From an uncultured Clostridia bacterium (GTDB taxonomy: Bacteria; Bacillota; Clostridia; Lachnospirales; Lachnospiraceae): 7,296 nt of DNA. A program made the position numbers and the translations under genes. How positions within the stretch are numbered: position 1 is the first letter of the stretch; every line of letters begins with the position of its first letter. Shown here one piece after another: positions 4,811 through 7,296 of this stretch. A model generated the notes under the pieces. That model did no database searches and had not been told where the DNA came from. It was given only the letters and a program-made list of their open reading frames with translations. Where the stretch lies: assembly GCA_945622055.1 (NCBI GenBank), contig CALZBV010000125.1, positions 1 through 7,296 on the forward strand, read 5' to 3'.

Positions 4811-7138
4811 TTAGTAGTTCGTTCCAAGCATCGACAGCAGTGAGCTCGACTGGGTACTCAGATTACTGAGTGCCTTTTCCATGGAAGCAAACTGCTTATA
4901 GTAACGGTCCTCTATCTCCTTCAGACGATCCTCTTCCTTGGTCTTTTCCTTCTTGTAGCTGGTCAAATCCTTGGTCATCTGCTTGTCATTGTAGAAGGTC
5001 AGTGCACTGCTTAACTCTGTTGCCTTCATCTTATCACTCATGGTGTCATACAGCCTCTTGGAAATCGTCTGGAGCACCTCCATGACTTTTTCCGGGTCCT
5101 CTTCAATGGCCTTCCGAAGCTTGTCATCGTAGGTCATTCCCTCCGAATCCTCCTGGTTTCCGTAGATATGAAGTTTTCCTTTTTCAGAATACTTCGTCGT
5201 TGAAATACCAAAGGACGAGAAGGAGTAGGACTTACCGTCAATCTCTACCGATTCATTCAATGTGGAACGCATTGCGGTAATGAGGGAGCCGAGCGTATTA
5301 TCACGGCGAAGCAGGGAATCCTTAATCTTCTTTTCCCACTTTTCAACCTCAGTATCACTCATGGCATCCTTCTGCTCGTCCGAAAGCGGGTCATAGCCTC
5401 TTGCAGACTCCGCATAATAGGCGTTGTTCATTTCATCCAGTAATTCGTTGTAGTCCTTCACAAACTGCTTTACCATATCATAAACGCTGTCGGTATTCTG
5501 GGAAACCGTAACAGAAACTGTCTCTCCCGGATTTGCAGACAGGACATCCAGTGTCAGTCCATTCACTGAAATCGTATTGGAGGAGGATTCAATCACAGCA
5601 CCATTTACCGTAACACGCGCATCGCTTGCAGCAAATACCGTCATTCCAACGGAATTGGACGAGCTGCTTACGGCAGAACCGTCCAGTCCGGTAAGACCGA
5701 TTGCAGCGAGTGCTCCGTCATTCGCGTCAAACGCCGGGGTATCAGCGTAGGTATTCAGCGCATTTGTAAGGCTCTCACGAACCGCCTCCATAGCTGCATT
5801 GCCGGAATCTGCTAAGATTTCCTGCTTCTTCGTTTCCAGCTCCGCCTTTGCATCCTCAAGCTCCAAAAACTTCTCTGCCTCATCCTCTGCAAAAGCCCTT
5901 AAGGCACGGTCATAAACCTTGCTGTATTCTGCACCGGAATAGCCGTTATCTTCATCGTATGTTCCGAGTGCTTCCGTAAATGCCGTATTTTTATCCGCAT
6001 CACGAAATGCGGTCAGTTTTTTCTGTTCATCCTCAGAAAGCTCCGTTCCGGCAGCTTCCTTTTCCTCAAGCGCCTTAATGTCAGCATAGGTAACGCCCTT
6101 CAGCTCCGTGGCATCCCCATAAACCGAATCAAAGGTAAGGTTCTCATGCTCCACCTTTGCCATACGACGCGCTTCCTGCTTTAATGTCTTCGCTTCCTCC
6201 TCTGTAAGCTCTTTTCCGTACAGCGTGACAGAAGTTCCGTTCTCAATGGCATCCTGAAGCGAATTCACTGCTCCGGCCTTCTGGCTAATCTGCGCCAGTT
6301 CTTCTGCCTTATGGTCATTTACCTGCTTAAATACGGTGTCATATGCATCTTTTACCTTTTTCTCCGTATCCGTAAGCTCCGTACCTGCCGATACTTTATC
6401 TAAAATCCCGGAAATCTCATCCGCGCTGCTCCCCTCAATCACAGAAAGTGCCGCATCAAAGCTGCTCTTATCTGCTGCAGAAAGTGCCCCATAGCCCGCC
6501 AGCTCACGAATCGTCTTCTGTGCGTCGGAGCTTGTCGCATTTGACGAGCTTACCTGAATGGAAAACTTATTTTCCGTACCACTCTGTCTTGAGTTAATGT
6601 ATAAGGACTGTCTTTGCTCGTCAAGATTGATATTTAAGCCAATCTCCTTGCCAGCCTCGGAAAAATCAGCAAACGTTGTCTTGTCATCCACAACAAATTC
6701 CTTTGTCTTTTCCCCGCAGGTTAAGGTAATCTTCGTACCTGCCGCAACATTGGCATCAACAAGCTTCGACTTTGAAGTCATCTTCTCTGTGGAAGTAAAT
6801 TTACCACCCGATACATACTGGGACGAAGCCACAGAATCCACGGTGATGTAGTGGGTTCCGAGCGGTGCCGATGCACCGGCCTTTACACTGACAATTTTGT
6901 CGTTGGAAGAAGTAGTCTTCTTTGTCAGATAATTACCCTGCGTCTTCATCTTTGCAAGAGAGCCTGTATACAGGGAATAAATCTTTGTATTCAGCCCCTT
7001 CCATTTTTCCGTAAGCCACTCGTGCTTTGTAATCTTGTTATCAACCTTGGTCACCTTTGTCCGCTCCGCAGACATTAACTGTTTGATCAGCGAATCCGTA
7101 TCCAGTCCGGATATCATACCCGATAATCCAATTCCCAT
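4811..7138 (-). CDS. fliD: FliD, flagellar filament cap (hook-associated protein 2)
   Basis: FliD forms the multimeric cap at the filament tip. It helps exported flagellin subunits fold and insert, and is itself exported by the flagellar type III system. Numbering is from the ATG at 7138 (775 aa). Residues 1-22 (GLSGMISGLDTDSLIKQLM) and the helix that follows match the conserved FliD N-terminal domain, which runs to about residue 115 (PLGTHYITVDSVASSQYVS). Near residues 503-545 is a beta-rich stretch (RVTVNGAVI, TISVNGLTLDV). After it comes the conserved C-terminal domain (VYDMVKQFVKDYNELLDEM, then PLSDEQKDAMSD, WEKKIKDSLLRRD, FGIST). The protein ends in a coiled coil (about 715-760) and a Leu/Ser-rich tail, as expected for the core-forming D0 end. 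The protein is longer than the roughly 450-500 aa enteric and Bacillus forms because of an insertion around residues 201-476. It is followed 55 bases later by fliS, the usual order. Confidence 0.96.
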   Translation of the reverse strand: MGIGLSGMISGLDTDSLIKQLMSAERTKVTKVDNKITKHEWLTEKWKGLNTKIYSLYTGSLAKMKTQGNYLTKKTTSSNDKIVSVKAGASAPLGTHYITVDSVASSQYVSGGKFTSTEKMTSKSKLVDANVAAGTKITLTCGEKTKEFVVDDKTTFADFSEAGKEIGLNINLDEQRQSLYINSRQSGTENKFSIQVSSSNATSSDAQKTIRELAGYGALSAADKSSFDAALSVIEGSSADEISGILDKVSAGTELTDTEKKVKDAYDTVFKQVNDHKAEELAQISQKAGAVNSLQDAIENGTSVTLYGKELTEEEAKTLKQEARRMAKVEHENLTFDSVYGDATELKGVTYADIKALEEKEAAGTELSEDEQKKLTAFRDADKNTAFTEALGTYDEDNGYSGAEYSKVYDRALRAFAEDEAEKFLELEDAKAELETKKQEILADSGNAAMEAVRESLTNALNTYADTPAFDANDGALAAIGLTGLDGSAVSSSSNSVGMTVFAASDARVTVNGAVIESSSNTISVNGLTLDVLSANPGETVSVTVSQNTDSVYDMVKQFVKDYNELLDEMNNAYYAESARGYDPLSDEQKDAMSDTEVEKWEKKIKDSLLRRDNTLGSLITAMRSTLNESVEIDGKSYSFSSFGISTTKYSEKGKLHIYGNQEDSEGMTYDDKLRKAIEEDPEKVMEVLQTISKRLYDTMSDKMKATELSSALTFYNDKQMTKDLTSYKKEKTKEEDRLKEIEDRYYKQFASMEKALSNLSTQSSSLLSMLGTNY
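5711..6538 (-). other. Helical, repeat-like insertion in the variable surface region of FliD
   Basis: FliD residues of about 201-476 form an Ala/Glu/Lys/Asp-rich stretch, strongly helical in appearance, that separates the conserved N- and C-terminal parts. It holds three helix-start motifs, GTELTDTEK, GKELTEEEAK and GTELSEDEQK. They start at nucleotide positions 6385, 6217 and 6049, exactly 168 bases (56 codons) apart. A weaker copy, GALSAADK, lies earlier (residues 217-224). Similarity between the units fades after about 15 residues, so they are either an old degenerate repeat or only shared helix caps. By position this corresponds to the outward-facing, variable D2/D3 region of FliD. A role in adhesion or immune variation is possible but not shown. 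Confidence 0.6.
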
Positions 7139-7143
7139 AACGA

Positions 7144-7148
7144 CCTCC
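7144..7148 (-). promoter_or_regulatory. fliD ribosome binding site (decides the start)
   Basis: On the minus strand GGAGG lies 5 bases before the ATG at 7138. The in-frame ATG at 7150 lies upstream of and touching this site, so the ATG at 7138 is the better start. It gives a protein beginning MGIGLSGMISGLDTD, the usual FliD-type beginning. Confidence 0.85.
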
Positions 7149-7186
7149 ATCCCGGCTCCATCCGTGGAACCTTTCTTACCAGTTCT

Positions 7187-7296
7187 TTATCTCTTTTCGT
7201 CTACCATGAGTCCGGCCAGCTCCCACATCTTGGAAAGCATCTCCAGTGTTTCCTCCGGCGGAATCTCACGAATCACTTCATCTGTTTCCTCATCAA
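7187..7296 (-). CDS. flaG: FlaG family flagellar protein, C-terminal end (5' part outside the window)
   Basis: The last 35 codons of a gene enter from the right edge and end at a TAA. The visible peptide contains the FlaG hallmark EVIREIPPEE, followed by a helix (TLEMLSKMWELAGLMVDEKR). FlaG proteins are small, and their conserved part is this C-terminal region with I-R-x-I-P-P-E and a final hydrophobic helix. In bacteria where they have been studied they sit next to fliD and influence filament length; the molecular mechanism is not well settled. The gene ends 48 bases before the fliD start with no clear terminator between them, so flaG and fliD are probably co-transcribed. The start and N-terminus cannot be seen. 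Confidence 0.9.
   Translation of the reverse strand, partial: DEETDEVIREIPPEETLEMLSKMWELAGLMVDEKR

Noticed and set aside
399..7078. Plus-strand open frames scattered through the window
   Set aside because: They lie opposite well-supported minus-strand genes, lack ribosome binding sites, and their translations are low-complexity Ser/His/Leu-rich strings typical of antisense frames.
7139..7150. ATG at 7150 as the fliD start
   Set aside because: It lies directly before the GGAGG site that serves the ATG at 7138, and the extra residues MEVV are not part of the usual FliD beginning.
7139..7186. Small hairpin GGTTCC/GGAGCC between flaG and fliD as a terminator
   Set aside because: Only six pairs including a T-G pair, and no T run follows it; it may only slightly affect the fliD leader.

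Overview
The window looks like part of a flagellar gene cluster from a moderate-GC, motile Gram-positive anaerobe of the Clostridia, most likely a Lachnospiraceae relative such as the Roseburia/Butyrivibrio group. That placement is an inference. It rests on the flaG-fliD-fliS order, strong GGAGG-type ribosome binding sites before every gene, a consensus sigma-A promoter, and a kinase-fold protein of the zinc-ribbon/KEYFP-like type common in Firmicutes. No species can be named from the sequence alone. Every supported gene lies on the minus strand, so the biological reading order runs from high to low coordinates.

Layout in transcription order: the last 35 codons of flaG (7296-7187); fliD, the filament cap protein (7138-4811), with a large helical insertion in its exposed part; fliS, the flagellin chaperone (4755-4372); a hairpin in the fliS-downstream gap (about 4354-4314); a FlgN/FliT-like helical export-chaperone candidate starting at TTG (4288-3800); and a Sec-secreted, beta-rich protein of unknown function (3786-2083), whose ribosome binding site overlaps the previous stop codon. 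A strong hairpin terminator (2062-2022) closes this unit. A near-consensus extended -10 promoter (1992-1965) then starts a separate unit. It encodes a large membrane protein (1878 to beyond the left edge) with an N-terminal zinc ribbon, a protein-kinase fold that has lost its catalytic motifs, one transmembrane helix and an outside domain resembling an ABC-transporter solute-binding protein.

How the genes may work together: FlaG, FliD, FliS and the FlgN/FliT-like protein belong to late flagellar assembly (filament length and cap, and delivery of flagellin, cap or hook-junction subunits to the export gate). The secreted protein is tightly coupled to the chaperone gene, which suggests a surface or flagellum-associated accessory role, but nothing in the sequence proves this. 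The last gene is the most unusual object here. It looks like a catalytically dead kinase that could carry an extracellular ligand signal across the membrane by binding rather than by phosphorylation. Its own promoter and the terminator before it suggest it is not simply part of the flagellar operon. I saw no tRNA, rRNA, CRISPR array, insertion sequence or integration site.
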